From an uncultured Luteitalea sp. (lineage in GTDB: Bacteria; Acidobacteriota; Vicinamibacteria; Vicinamibacterales; Vicinamibacteraceae): a DNA stretch of 64,000 nt. Each line of letters opens with the position of its first letter. Position 1 is the first letter of the stretch. The notes below the pieces were generated by a model. The model was not told the origin of the DNA. It made no database searches and was given only the letters and a program-made list of their open reading frames with translations. The position numbers and the translations under genes were made by a program. The stretch spans positions 186,001-250,000 of the forward strand of contig CAKTDA010000001.1 of NCBI GenBank assembly GCA_934541105.1, written 5' to 3'. This document shows, piece after piece, positions 28,600-38,341 of the stretch.

Positions 28600-29706
28600 C
28601 TACCGTGAAGCGCCGCAGGACGCCCGGACGACGAGCGTGCACTGCACGAAGATGTCGCGCGGCGGTCGATCGGGATGTGCGCGGCGGTCGAGCATCGCCG
28701 CCATGGCCGCTCCGCCGATCTGGCGAGCCGGCTGTCTCAGCGTCGTGAGCGGCACCGGCAGCCACGCGGCGTACTCCACGTCGTCGATGCCGGCGAGACG
28801 GACGTCCTGCGGGATGCGGCGGCCGAGCGCGAGCAGTGTGTGCATCAGCCGCGCGGCACTGCGGTCGTTGGCGCAGGCGATGGCGTCCGGCGCATGCGTG
28901 TCGAGATACGCCGCGATGGCCTGACCGTCGTCGGGCGACGGCACCGGCTGGCTCGCCAGCGTATCGTCGGCGCCGAGCACCGCGAGCGCCTCCCGAAACC
29001 CCGCGCGTCGTGCCCCGATCGTGGACGCGGCGTGCATCGCACCGAGGAAGGCGACCCGCCGGGCGCCCTGCCCCAGCAGGTGCTCGGTGATGGCGTAGCC
29101 TGCGCGCCTGTTGTCAATGCCGACGAGGTCGTACGGGCCACGCCGCGGGTAGGGATACACCGACCGATCGAGCAGCACCACGGGAATGCCGGCCGCGTCG
29201 AAGGCGGTCACGATGCGGATGTTGGCCGGGTCGTCGGGCGGCAGGTCCTCGAGCGGCGCAAAGAACACGCCGTCCACGCGCCGGGCGAGGTACTGCTGCG
29301 CACGCGCCCATGCCGCATCGGCACGCGCGGCGGCAGGCATTTCGCCGCCCCCCCACAGGAACGCATGCGATGCCGCGTCCTGGCAGGCAATCAACCCGTG
29401 CACGATCGGTTCGAAGATCTCGATCTCGGCCAGGTCCGGCACGAGGACCCCGAACGTACAGGCGCCGGCCGTGGCGGCCGGAGCCGCGCGCACGAACGTC
29501 CCCGCACCGACGCGCCGCTCGACGAGGCCACGCTGCTGAAGGTCGCGCATCGCACGGCCGACGGTGATGCGCGAGGCGCCGAAGCGCGTGCCGAGGTCCG
29601 CTTCGCTCGGCACGCGGGCCCCGACCGGCAGGCGCCCCGAGCGGATCTCCTCGTGGAGCGCGTCGTAGACAGCCTGATACTTGGGAACAGCCGGCGCTCG
29701 TCGCAC
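28600..29706 (-). CDS. GntR-type regulator with LacI-type sugar sensor
   Basis: 368 residues. It has an N-terminal GntR winged helix (about 8-72: YQAVYDALHEEIRSGRLPVG, VPSEADLGTRFGASRITVGRAM, RRVGAGTFV) joined to a periplasmic-binding-protein-like sensor domain of LacI/GalR type (about 85-365: FGVLVPDL, FFAPLEDLP, IPVVLLDRS, VGIDNRRAGYAITEHLL). This is the layout of AraR-type repressors that sense a sugar. No sugar catabolic operon lies next to it, so its targets are unknown. The GTG at 29706 sits six bases after a predicted -10 box; the transcript is probably leaderless. Confidence 0.9.
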   Translation of the reverse strand: MRRAPAVPKYQAVYDALHEEIRSGRLPVGARVPSEADLGTRFGASRITVGRAMRDLQQRGLVERRVGAGTFVRAAPAATAGACTFGVLVPDLAEIEIFEPIVHGLIACQDAASHAFLWGGGEMPAAARADAAWARAQQYLARRVDGVFFAPLEDLPPDDPANIRIVTAFDAAGIPVVLLDRSVYPYPRRGPYDLVGIDNRRAGYAITEHLLGQGARRVAFLGAMHAASTIGARRAGFREALAVLGADDTLASQPVPSPDDGQAIAAYLDTHAPDAIACANDRSAARLMHTLLALGRRIPQDVRLAGIDDVEYAAWLPVPLTTLRQPARQIGGAAMAAMLDRRAHPDRPPRDIFVQCTLVVRASCGASR

Positions 29707-29712
29707 GCCAAG

Positions 29713-29741
29713 ATGTTATGACAATTATGTGACGTTGACAA
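29713..29741 (-). promoter_or_regulatory. Promoter and possible operator of the GntR/LacI regulator
   Basis: Read on the minus strand: TTGTCA (29741-29736), 17-base spacer, TAACAT (29718-29713), then six bases to the GTG start. The -35 box lies inside the perfect palindrome CGTTG-A-CAACG (29734-29744). TGACAA also occurs twice in the same orientation, 17 bases apart (29719 and 29736). This suggests autoregulation by a dimeric repressor. Confidence 0.55.
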
Positions 29742-29762
29742 CGGCCGAGAGCGAATCATCTG

Positions 29763-29790
29763 TTCATGACCACGTGCCGATTGCTATAAT
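29763..29790 (+). promoter_or_regulatory. Predicted promoter of the HAD phosphatase gene
   Basis: TTCATG (29763-29768), 16-base spacer, and a perfect TATAAT (29785-29790). It faces away from the GntR-type gene. Transcription would start near 29797, inside the hairpin described next. Confidence 0.6.
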
Positions 29791-29794
29791 CGCT

Positions 29795-29817
29795 GGTGTC
29801 GTCCGTGGGGCGACACC
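29795..29817 (+). other. 5'-end hairpin of the HAD phosphatase mRNA
   Basis: GGTGTCG (29795-29801) pairs with CGACACC (29811-29817) around a nine-base loop, followed by the ribosome binding site AAGGTGA at 29819-29825. TGATATATCA at 29823-29832 is a perfect palindrome overlapping the ribosome binding region. The structure sits at the predicted 5' end, where hairpins can stabilise mRNA. Confidence 0.5.
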
Positions 29818-29833
29818 CAAGGTGATATATCAA

Positions 29834-30646
29834 ATGAGCACTCCCGTGCATTTCCTCGTGGCCAGTGACTTCGACCAGACGTTGAGCTTCAACGATTCGG
29901 GCGAGGTGCTGAGCCAACTCATCGGTGCGTCCGGATTCGAAGAGAAGGTTGCCGGCCTGGCGCGCAGCAACCTCGTGCACCAGGGTGGCGAACTCGCCTA
30001 CCTGCTGCGTCACGACCCGGAGTTCCGGGCCGTGCGCCGCGAACATCTCGTCGAGGCCGGACGGCGTGTCCGTCTGAAGCGGGACATCCCCCAGCTCCTC
30101 GACGTGCTGTCGCGCGGCATTCCCGGCGTCACGTTCTCCTTCTTCGTGATCTCCGCCGCTCCGCGCGAGGTCATCGGATCCGCGCTTGCCGGCGTCGTGC
30201 CGGCCGACCACATCTTCGGCACCGAGCTCGAGTACGACGACAGTGGCGAGGTGACCGCGGTGCAGCATGTGCCGGCGGGCTACGGCAAGGTGGCGGTGCT
30301 CGAGCAGCTCGAGGCCCGCACGGGCAGCCGTCCCGAGCACACGATCTACGTTGGCGACGGCAGTTCCGACGTCCACGTGATGCTGCACGTCAACAACCGC
30401 GACGGCTTCACGATTGCCGTCTCGGAGAACCGCCATCTCGCGCGCATCGCGCGGCGGACGCTCCTCAGCGACAGCGCGCTGAGCGTGATGGTGCCGATTC
30501 TCGGCCACGTCGCCGGCTGGAACTCGACGCGCATCCGCGATCTCTTTGCCGAGTACGGCCTGTCCCTGCAGGACTGGGATCGGGCCCGCACCGACAGGAT
30601 CACGCTGGGCGAGATGCCGGCGGTGCTCAGGGCGGAGTCGGCATGA
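29834..30646 (+). CDS. HAD-superfamily phosphatase, PSP/MtnX-like
   Basis: 270 residues. The HAD nucleophile motif is SDFDQTLSF at residues 11-19 (DxD at 12 and 14), motif II-type FVISAAPREV near the middle, and motif IV YVGDGSSDVHVM with two aspartates. This class hydrolyses small phosphomonoesters such as phosphoserine or methionine-salvage intermediates. The specificity cannot be read from the sequence. The ATG at 29834 has AAGGTGA upstream at good spacing. Its stop overlaps the start of the next small membrane protein gene by four bases. Confidence 0.88.
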   Translation: MSTPVHFLVASDFDQTLSFNDSGEVLSQLIGASGFEEKVAGLARSNLVHQGGELAYLLRHDPEFRAVRREHLVEAGRRVRLKRDIPQLLDVLSRGIPGVTFSFFVISAAPREVIGSALAGVVPADHIFGTELEYDDSGEVTAVQHVPAGYGKVAVLEQLEARTGSRPEHTIYVGDGSSDVHVMLHVNNRDGFTIAVSENRHLARIARRTLLSDSALSVMVPILGHVAGWNSTRIRDLFAEYGLSLQDWDRARTDRITLGEMPAVLRAESA

Positions 30647-30906
30647 CCGTTCCTGACGCGATCGGCTGGACCGCCACCGCGGTCTTCACGGCGTCGTACT
30701 TCGCGGCGGGCCAGGCGCGCCTGCGACGGGTGCAGATGGCCGGTGCGACGCTGTGGCTCACGTACGGACTCGTGATGCAGGCGCCCCCTGTCATCGGGTC
30801 GAACATCCTCGTGTTGAGTGCCGCGTTCTGGGCGGAGTATCGCGCGCGCAAGCCGCGCCCGTCGGGGGCCGTGGCGTCGGTCGGGCCACTCCCGTCCGAG
30901 GGCTAG
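30643..30906 (+). CDS. Small membrane protein, SemiSWEET/YgjV-like
   Basis: 87 residues with three hydrophobic segments (about 5-23, 30-47 and 50-64) and a polar C-terminal tail. The pattern GWTATAVFTASYFA, then LRRVQMAGATLWLTYGL and ANILVLSA-like sequence, resembles half-size SWEET/PQ-loop or YgjV-type proteins, which dimerise in the inner membrane. It overlaps the HAD phosphatase stop (ATGA), so the two are co-translated. A role in moving a small solute related to the phosphatase is possible but is only inference. Confidence 0.65.
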   Translation: MTVPDAIGWTATAVFTASYFAAGQARLRRVQMAGATLWLTYGLVMQAPPVIGSNILVLSAAFWAEYRARKPRPSGAVASVGPLPSEG

Positions 30907-30937
30907 CGGGGTCGCCGGCCGAAGGACGACGCGCGAC

Positions 30938-31348
30938 CTACCGGGTGATCGTGATGGTGCGGGACGTGTCGTCGTCGATCGCCATGTGGACGTCGATGGC
31001 GCCGGCGGGCGCGCGGCCAAGGCGTTCGGGCCATTCGATGGCCAGGACACCGTCGGCAGCGGTCTCGTCCAGCCCGAGTTCGTCGAGCGACACGCCGGCG
31101 GGCAGCCGGTACAGGTCGGCGTGATGGAGTGCGAGCCGGCCCCCGCGGTATTCGTGAATCAGCGTGAACGTCGGACTGCTCACCTCGTCCGCGTCGATGC
31201 CAAGACCCGCAGCGAGGCCGCGGACGAATGCGGTCTTGCCCGCACCGAGATCACCGTGCAGGAGCACGACGTCGCCCGCCGCGAGGGATGCGGCAAGCTC
31301 CTGCGCAACCGCCAGCGTGTCCGCTTCGGATGTCGATTGCCGCGTCAC
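30938..31348 (-). CDS. tsaE: tRNA threonylcarbamoyladenosine ATPase TsaE
   Basis: 136 residues with the P-loop HGDLGAGKTAFVRGL, the VSSPTFTLIHEY motif and YRLPAGVSLDELGLDE, all TsaE hallmarks. TsaE binds TsaB-TsaD and drives the cycle that installs t6A37 on ANN-decoding tRNAs. The GTG start at 31348 overlaps the nnr stop by four bases (GTGA), so it is translated after Nnr. The TsaB and TsaD genes are not in the window. Confidence 0.96.
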   Translation of the reverse strand: MTRQSTSEADTLAVAQELAASLAAGDVVLLHGDLGAGKTAFVRGLAAGLGIDADEVSSPTFTLIHEYRGGRLALHHADLYRLPAGVSLDELGLDETAADGVLAIEWPERLGRAPAGAIDVHMAIDDDTSRTITITR

Positions 31349-32931
31349 TCCTCGTCGGCCTCGCCAGACGACGTGTGCTCGGCGGCAAGTTCGAGCACGG
31401 CGTCACCGAGGTAGGTCAGCAGATCCGACGCCGTGAGTGCGACCTCGCCGATGTCGGCCATCGCGAGATCCCCGGCGTGCCCGTGCAGGTAGACGCCGAG
31501 CCGCGCTGCGCCCTCGGCGTCGAGCAGCTGCGCGAACCACCCGGCGATGACACCCGTGAGGACGTCGCCCGTACCGCCGGTCGCCATGCCCGGATTGCCT
31601 GTCATGTTGATGGCAATCGAGCCTTCGGGCGCCGCCACGATCGTCCGATGGCCCTTCAGCACCACGTGCAGCTGGTGGGCCTCGGCAAAGCCGCGGGCCG
31701 CAGCGATGCGATCGGCCTGCACCGCCTCGGTGCTTGTCGCAAGCAGCCGCGCCATCTCGCCGGGATGCGGCGTGATGATCACGTCGTGGCCGTCGTGACC
31801 GGCGAGCCGCGCCGTGTGTTCGCCCGCGAACGCGTTGAGTGCGTCGGCATCGAGCACGAGCGGCGCGCCCGCACGCTCGACGACGCCATGGACGAAGTCG
31901 CGCACGCGGGGACCCGTGCCGAGCCCCGGTCCCATCGCCAGCACGTCGGCCTGCACCGCCAGCACGCGCTCGACGGCCTCCTCGGTGACCTGGCCCTCGG
32001 CATCCTCCGGCAGCCCGATGGTCATGTACTCTGGTGCCATCGACGCAAGGATCGGCTGGACCGATCGCGGCGTGGCCACCGTCACGAGCCCCGCACCGGA
32101 TCGCAGCGCGGCCATCGCCGCGAGGTGGGCGGCGCCGCTCTTCCCCATCGATCCCGCAACAATCAGCACGCGGCCGAACTCGCCCTTGTGCGCGTCCGGA
32201 CCGCGCGGCTCGAGCACGCCACGCATCACGCCGCGCGTGATCACCTCCACGTGCGGCCCGTCCACGCGCTCGAGCACGCCCTCCGGGATGCCGATGTCGG
32301 CGATGACGAGCTCGCCGCACACACGCTGCGCGGGCGGCAGCACGTGACAGATCTTCGGCGCCGCGAGCGCCACCGTGACGGCGGCACGCACCGCTTCGCC
32401 CTGCACCTCGTGGGTGTCGGCGAGCAGCCCGCTCGGCACGTCGACCGCCACCACGGGAATGCCGCTGCCGTTCAGGTCACCGAAGATCGTCGGGTAGATG
32501 CCATCGGGTGCCTGCCGCAGCCCGGTGCCGAAGATGGCATCCACGATCAGCGTGCACGTGGCAATCTCCGAGAAGTGCAGTTCCCACGTCTGCTCGTCGG
32601 CAATCTCGACGACGGTCGCACCGAACCGGCCGAGCACCTCGAGGTTGTGGCGGGCGTCGCCGCGCACGTCCGCGATGGGGCCGATCACGAAGACAGACAC
32701 GGCCGCCACGCGTTCGAGCAGCGTGCGTGCGATGACGAACCCGTCGCCGCCGTTGTTGCCGCGACCGGCAAGGACCGCGATGCGGCGCCGCGCCATGTCG
32801 GGGAATGCCGCCTCGATGGCCGCGACGACCTGGCGTCCGGCACTCTCCATCAGCACGAGCGACGGGATGCCGAGTTCCTCGATGGTGAACCTGTCGGCCT
32901 CGCGCATCTGGGCGGCGGTCAGCACACGCAT
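31345..32931 (-). CDS. nnr: Bifunctional NAD(P)HX epimerase/dehydratase Nnr
   Basis: 528 residues. The N-terminal YjeF-N domain (about 1-215, GRGNNGGDGFVIART, DAIFGTGL, VDVPSGL) is the NAD(P)HX epimerase; the C-terminal ribokinase-like domain (about 230-515, MGPGLGTG, ITPHPGEMARLL, VVLKGHRTIV, NPGMATGGTGDVLTGVIAG) is the ADP-dependent dehydratase. Together they repair hydrated NADH and NADPH. The ATG at 32931 faces the aminotransferase gene with only six bases between the two starts. It forms a two-gene unit with tsaE. Confidence 0.96.
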   Translation of the reverse strand: MRVLTAAQMREADRFTIEELGIPSLVLMESAGRQVVAAIEAAFPDMARRRIAVLAGRGNNGGDGFVIARTLLERVAAVSVFVIGPIADVRGDARHNLEVLGRFGATVVEIADEQTWELHFSEIATCTLIVDAIFGTGLRQAPDGIYPTIFGDLNGSGIPVVAVDVPSGLLADTHEVQGEAVRAAVTVALAAPKICHVLPPAQRVCGELVIADIGIPEGVLERVDGPHVEVITRGVMRGVLEPRGPDAHKGEFGRVLIVAGSMGKSGAAHLAAMAALRSGAGLVTVATPRSVQPILASMAPEYMTIGLPEDAEGQVTEEAVERVLAVQADVLAMGPGLGTGPRVRDFVHGVVERAGAPLVLDADALNAFAGEHTARLAGHDGHDVIITPHPGEMARLLATSTEAVQADRIAAARGFAEAHQLHVVLKGHRTIVAAPEGSIAINMTGNPGMATGGTGDVLTGVIAGWFAQLLDAEGAARLGVYLHGHAGDLAMADIGEVALTASDLLTYLGDAVLELAAEHTSSGEADEE

Positions 32932-32937
32932 GCCGGC

Positions 32938-33825
32938 ATGGTACCCTCGAAGGCTGTGTCAGTCGCGGTGAACATCGACAGCAAGCTGCACGGGCGCGAC
33001 GACGCCCGGGTTTCGGTTTTCGACCACGGATTCCTGTTCGGCGAGGGCGTGTACGAGGTGCTGCGGACGTTCGAGCAGCGCCCCTTCCTCTATCCCGAGC
33101 ACATCCGGCGCCTGCATGCGTCGGCCGCGCGCATCGCCCTCGAGTCGCCGGTCTCCGACGCGACACTCCTCGACCGCATCCGCGAGACGATGGCTGCGGC
33201 CGGTCTCGAGGGCGAGGCCTACATCCGGGTGCTGCTGACCCGCGGCGTCGGCGAGATCGTCTACGACCCTGCCTCCGCCCCTCACCCGACCCTCGTCATC
33301 ATCGTCAAGCCCCACGCCGATCCGCCGCCGAACGCGCTGTCGGACGGCGTGCGCCTCGCGCTGGTGTCGGTCGTGCGCAACCATCCGGGCAGCGTCGATC
33401 CGGCCATCAAGTCGAACAACCTGCTCAACAACGCGCTCGCGATGCAGCAGGCCTATCGTGAAGGCGCCTTCGAGGCGCTGATGAAGAACCACCGCGGCGA
33501 GCTGTGCGAGTGCGCGCAGTCGAACGTGTTCGTGGTCCGGGACGGCGTGCTGCAGACGCCGCCGGCCGAGGCCGGTCTGCTCGTGGGCGTGACGCGCAAC
33601 TTCGTCATCGAGCTGGCGGCGAGCATCGGCGTGCCGGTCGAGGAGCGGGCGCTCCACGAGCCGGATCTCACGCACGTGCAGGAGGCCTTCATCACGAGCA
33701 CGACGCGTGACATCGTCCCCGTCGTGCAGGTGGGCACTTACACGATCGGCGCGGGTACGCCGGGCCCGGTGACTCGCCGCCTGATGCAGGCGTTCACCGC
33801 GGCCATCCCGTCCCGCCTGTCCTGA
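32938..33825 (+). CDS. Class IV aminotransferase
   Basis: 295 residues of the fold-type IV PLP family (BCAT, D-amino acid aminotransferase, ADC lyase). Signs are VFDHGFLFGEGVYEVLRTF near the N-terminus, IKSNNLLNNALAMQQA with the PLP lysine, ELCECAQSNVFVVRDG, and the FITSTTRDIVPV element near the C-terminus. The short length and the missing long BCAT N-terminus fit D-alanine aminotransferase or a small branched-chain enzyme; I cannot choose between them. The ATG at 32938 has no clear ribosome binding site; GTG codons at 32956 and 32968 are alternatives. The divergent nnr start is only six bases away. Confidence 0.88.
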   Translation: MVPSKAVSVAVNIDSKLHGRDDARVSVFDHGFLFGEGVYEVLRTFEQRPFLYPEHIRRLHASAARIALESPVSDATLLDRIRETMAAAGLEGEAYIRVLLTRGVGEIVYDPASAPHPTLVIIVKPHADPPPNALSDGVRLALVSVVRNHPGSVDPAIKSNNLLNNALAMQQAYREGAFEALMKNHRGELCECAQSNVFVVRDGVLQTPPAEAGLLVGVTRNFVIELAASIGVPVEERALHEPDLTHVQEAFITSTTRDIVPVVQVGTYTIGAGTPGPVTRRLMQAFTAAIPSRLS

Positions 33826-33832
33826 CCGGGCC

Positions 33833-36706
33833 CTAGACCCCGACGGGCTCGTCGGCGTATTCGGCAATCGGCGGGCACGCGCACGCCAGGTTGCGATCGC
33901 CGTACGGGTTGTCCACGCGTCCCACCGCCGGCCAGAACTTGTTGGCCCGCACGTACGGCAGCGGGAACGCCGCGGCGCTGCGCGTGTAGGGCCGCGTCCA
34001 GTCGTCGGCCATGCACACGGCCGCCGTGTGCGGCGCGTGCTTCAGCACGTTGTCCTTCGGGTCGGCCGTGCCGTCGATCACGGCCTGGATCTCGGCACGG
34101 ATCGCCAGCATCGCATCGCAGAACCGGTCGAGTTCGTCGCGCGCCTCGCTCTCGGTCGGCTCGATCATCAACGTGCCCGGCACGGGAAACGACACCGTCG
34201 GCGCGTGGAACCCGTAGTCCATCAGCCGCTTTGCCACGTCCATCTCGTCGATGCCGGAGGCCTGCTTCAACGGCCGCAGGTCGAGGATCAGTTCGTGTGC
34301 GACACGCCCCTCCCGGCCGGTGTAGAGCACCGGGTACGCCCCCTCGAGCCGCGCCTTGATGTAGTTGGCATTGAGGATCGCGTACCGCGTCGCTTCCGTC
34401 ATGCCTTCCCCGCCGAGCATCGACATGTAGGCATACGGAATCAGCAGGATGAGCGCACTGCCCCACGGTGCCGCGGAAATCGCGTGGATGCCGGTGTCGC
34501 CTCCGCCGGTCGCCACGATCGGGTGCGAGGGCAGGAACGGCGCCAGGTGCGCGGCCACGCCGATCGGGCCCATGCCCGGGCCGCCGCCGCCGTGCGGGAT
34601 CGCGAACGTCTTGTGCAGGTTGAGGTGACAGACGTCGGCACCAATCAGCGCGGGGCTCGTGAGTCCGACCTGCGCGTTCATGTTCGCGCCGTCCATGTAC
34701 ACCTGGCCGCCGTGGGTGTGGACGATCTCGCAGATCTCGCGGATCGCGTCCTCGTACACGCCGTGCGTGGACGGGTAGGTCACCATGAGCGCGGCAAGCG
34801 TCGCGGCGTGCTTCTCCGCCTTTGCGCGCAGGTCGACCACGTCGACGTTGCCGTCGTCGTCGCACGCGACGACCACGACGGTCATGCCGGCCATCACGGC
34901 ACTTGCCGGGTTCGTGCCGTGCGCGGACGAGGGAATCAGGACGACGGTGCGGTGCGCCTCGCCGCGCGACCGATGCCAGGCGCGAATCACCATGAGCCCG
35001 GCCAGTTCGCCCTGCGCCCCGGAGTTGGGCTGCAGTGACACCGCGGCAAAGCCGGTGATGTCGCAGAGGATCCGCTCGATGTCGCGGAAGATCTCCTGAT
35101 AGCCGGCAGCCTGGTCGATTGGCACGAACGGATGCAGCGACGCAAAGCCGGGCCAGGTGATCGGCAGCATCTCGGCGGCCGCGTTCAGCTTCATCGTGCA
35201 GGAGCCGAGCGGGATCATCGACGTGTCGAGTCCGATGTCGCGGCGCTCGAGTTGCCGGATGTAGCGCGTGATCTGCAGCTCGGACCGGTGCGTCGTGAAG
35301 ACCGGGTGCGTGAGGAACGTCGAGGTGCGCCGCAGCGATGCGGGCACCGGCGACGCCGACGGCTCGTCCGCCGAGGCGACGCGCCCGACGACGGAACCGA
35401 ACACGTCGGCAATCGCCGACACATCGCCCGCCGTCGTCGTCTCGTCCAGGCTGATGCCAATCGCCCCATCGGCGAAGTACCGGAGGTTGATCTGCGCGGC
35501 CTCCGCCGATCGCCGCACGGCGGGTGCGTCAACGCCCGAGACGCGCAGCGTGTCGAAGTAGGCGGCGTTCTCCTGGCGCAGGCCCAGCCGCGTCAGCGAC
35601 GCCGCCAGCTGCGTGGTGCGCGCGTGCACGCGCGCGGCGATGGCCGTCAGGCCGTCGGCGCCGTGATAGATCGCGTAGAAGGCGGCAATGTTCGCGAGCA
35701 GGGCCTGGGCGGTGCAGATGTTCGACGTCGCCTTCTCGCGCCGGATGTGCTGTTCGCGCGTCTGCAGCGCCATCCGGTAGGCCGGCGCGCCCGAGCTGTC
35801 GACCGACACCCCGATCAACCGGCCCGGTGACTGGCGCACGTACGCGTCGCGCGTGGCGAAGAACGCCGCGTGCGGGCCTCCGTAGCCCATCGGCACGCCG
35901 AAGCGCTGGGCCGACCCGTAGACGACGTCGGCGCCCATCTCGCCGGGCGGCACGAGTTGCGTCAGGGCGAGGAGATCGGAGCCGACGGCAACGAGCGCGC
36001 CCGCGTCGTGCGCGGCCGTGATGAGCGGTGCGATGTCGGTGACCGCCCCGTGACCGTCCGGATACTGCACAAGCAGGCCGAACACGTCCTCGCCAATCGC
36101 AAGGCCGGCGGGCGACACGAACGCCACCTGTAGTCCGAGGGGTTCGGCGCGCGCGACGAGGAGTTCCCGGACCTGCGGGAACACCTCGCCCACGACGAGG
36201 AAGCGCTGCGCGGCCGCGGGCTTGCGGCTCACGCGGCGCAGCAGCGTCATGGCTTCTGCGGCGGCCGTCGCTTCGTCGAGCAGCGACGCGTTGGCGACGT
36301 CCATGCCGGTGAGGTCGCTCACCGCGGTCTGGAACGTCAGCAGGGCCTCGAGCCGGCCCTGCGCGATCTCGGCCTGGTACGGCGTGTAGGGCGTGTACCA
36401 GCCCGGGTTCTCGAGCACCATCCGCTGGATGACCGCCGGCAGCACCGTGCCGTAGTAGCCGGCGCCGATGAACGAGCGGAAGCGCGCATTGCGCTGCTCC
36501 AGGGTCCGCAGCCGGTCGAGGAACTCGGCTTCGGTCTCGGCCGCCGGCGCCGCGAGTGCCTCCTCGCGGCGGATGTGGCGCGGGACGACCTGATCGATCA
36601 GCGCGTCGAGCGACGGCACGCCGAGCGTGTCCAGCATGCGATCGCGATCGTCAGGACGGGGGCCGATGTGTCGGAGGGTGAACGCGTCTGTTGCCGATCG
36701 GGTCAT
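33833..36706 (-). CDS. gcvP: Glycine dehydrogenase (decarboxylating), P-protein
   Basis: 957 residues, the single-chain form of the glycine cleavage P-protein. Both halves are present: RHIGPRPDDRDRML at the N-terminus, the first half with AQRFGVPMGYGGPHAAFFA, and the second half with GSCTMKLNAAAEM and the PLP lysine in HLNLHKTFAIPHGGGGPGMG. It decarboxylates glycine and passes aminomethyl to the lipoyl arm of GcvH. The ATG at 36706 (MTRSATDAFTLRHIG) is preferred; the frame is open to 36784 but that would overlap the gcvH 3' end. It is the last gene of gcvT-gcvH-gcvP. Confidence 0.98.
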   Translation of the reverse strand: MTRSATDAFTLRHIGPRPDDRDRMLDTLGVPSLDALIDQVVPRHIRREEALAAPAAETEAEFLDRLRTLEQRNARFRSFIGAGYYGTVLPAVIQRMVLENPGWYTPYTPYQAEIAQGRLEALLTFQTAVSDLTGMDVANASLLDEATAAAEAMTLLRRVSRKPAAAQRFLVVGEVFPQVRELLVARAEPLGLQVAFVSPAGLAIGEDVFGLLVQYPDGHGAVTDIAPLITAAHDAGALVAVGSDLLALTQLVPPGEMGADVVYGSAQRFGVPMGYGGPHAAFFATRDAYVRQSPGRLIGVSVDSSGAPAYRMALQTREQHIRREKATSNICTAQALLANIAAFYAIYHGADGLTAIAARVHARTTQLAASLTRLGLRQENAAYFDTLRVSGVDAPAVRRSAEAAQINLRYFADGAIGISLDETTTAGDVSAIADVFGSVVGRVASADEPSASPVPASLRRTSTFLTHPVFTTHRSELQITRYIRQLERRDIGLDTSMIPLGSCTMKLNAAAEMLPITWPGFASLHPFVPIDQAAGYQEIFRDIERILCDITGFAAVSLQPNSGAQGELAGLMVIRAWHRSRGEAHRTVVLIPSSAHGTNPASAVMAGMTVVVVACDDDGNVDVVDLRAKAEKHAATLAALMVTYPSTHGVYEDAIREICEIVHTHGGQVYMDGANMNAQVGLTSPALIGADVCHLNLHKTFAIPHGGGGPGMGPIGVAAHLAPFLPSHPIVATGGGDTGIHAISAAPWGSALILLIPYAYMSMLGGEGMTEATRYAILNANYIKARLEGAYPVLYTGREGRVAHELILDLRPLKQASGIDEMDVAKRLMDYGFHAPTVSFPVPGTLMIEPTESEARDELDRFCDAMLAIRAEIQAVIDGTADPKDNVLKHAPHTAAVCMADDWTRPYTRSAAAFPLPYVRANKFWPAVGRVDNPYGDRNLACACPPIAEYADEPVGV

Positions 36707-36740
36707 CTGTGCGTACTGCGTGAACGGGTGGTGGTCGGCC

Positions 36741-37112
36741 TCAGCCGATCTGCTGTTCGTAGGCGCCCGCGTCGAGCAGGCCATCCAGGTCGGCCTGGCT
36801 GGCGGGCTTGATCCTGATGATCCAGGAGGTGTGCGGCTCCTTGTTGACCTGCTCGGGCTCGCTCGACAACGCGTCGTTGACGGCGACGACCTCGCCGGCG
36901 ACCGGCGAGAACAGCTCCGACACGGCCTTGACCGATTCGATCGTGCCGAAGACCTCGCCCTGCGCGAGTTGGCGGCCTACCTGCGGCAGTTCGACGAACA
37001 CGACGTCGCCGAGCTGTTCCTGTGCGTAGTCGGTGATGCCGACGTCGGCCGTGTCACCGGAGATGCGAATCCACTCGTGGTCCTTCGTGTACTTCAGGTC
37101 GGCGGGATACAT
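36741..37112 (-). CDS. gcvH: Glycine cleavage system H protein
   Basis: 123 residues with the lipoyl-carrying lysine in IESVKAVSELFSPVAGEV and the family start YPADLKYTKDHEWIR. It shuttles the aminomethyl group from GcvP to GcvT and on to the L-protein. Its start lies 7 bases after the gcvT stop, and gcvP follows 34 bases later. The size is normal for bacterial GcvH. Confidence 0.98.
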   Translation of the reverse strand: MYPADLKYTKDHEWIRISGDTADVGITDYAQEQLGDVVFVELPQVGRQLAQGEVFGTIESVKAVSELFSPVAGEVVAVNDALSSEPEQVNKEPHTSWIIRIKPASQADLDGLLDAGAYEQQIG

Positions 37113-37119
37113 CGGCGGG

Positions 37120-38235
<1,116 letters not shown>

Positions 38236-38269
38236 GCAGCGAAGGGTGCGGGCCGGGAACGGTCCGCAA

Positions 38270-38282
38270 ACCCTTCAAGGGT
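38270..38282. other. Inverted repeat upstream of gcvT
   Basis: ACCCTTCAAGGGT, a six-base inverted repeat around one base, 35 bases upstream of the gcvT ATG. Position and symmetry suit an operator, but the binding protein is unknown. Confidence 0.4.
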
Positions 38283-38341
38283 ACAGCCTCGGGGGCCGGG
38301 GGCTCAAGGATGACCGGCCGCCCTGCCCGCGTGGGGCGGAC

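Noticed and set aside
38236..38341. Glycine riboswitch upstream of gcvT
   Set aside because: The conserved aptamer core and tandem layout are absent; only a short inverted repeat is seen.
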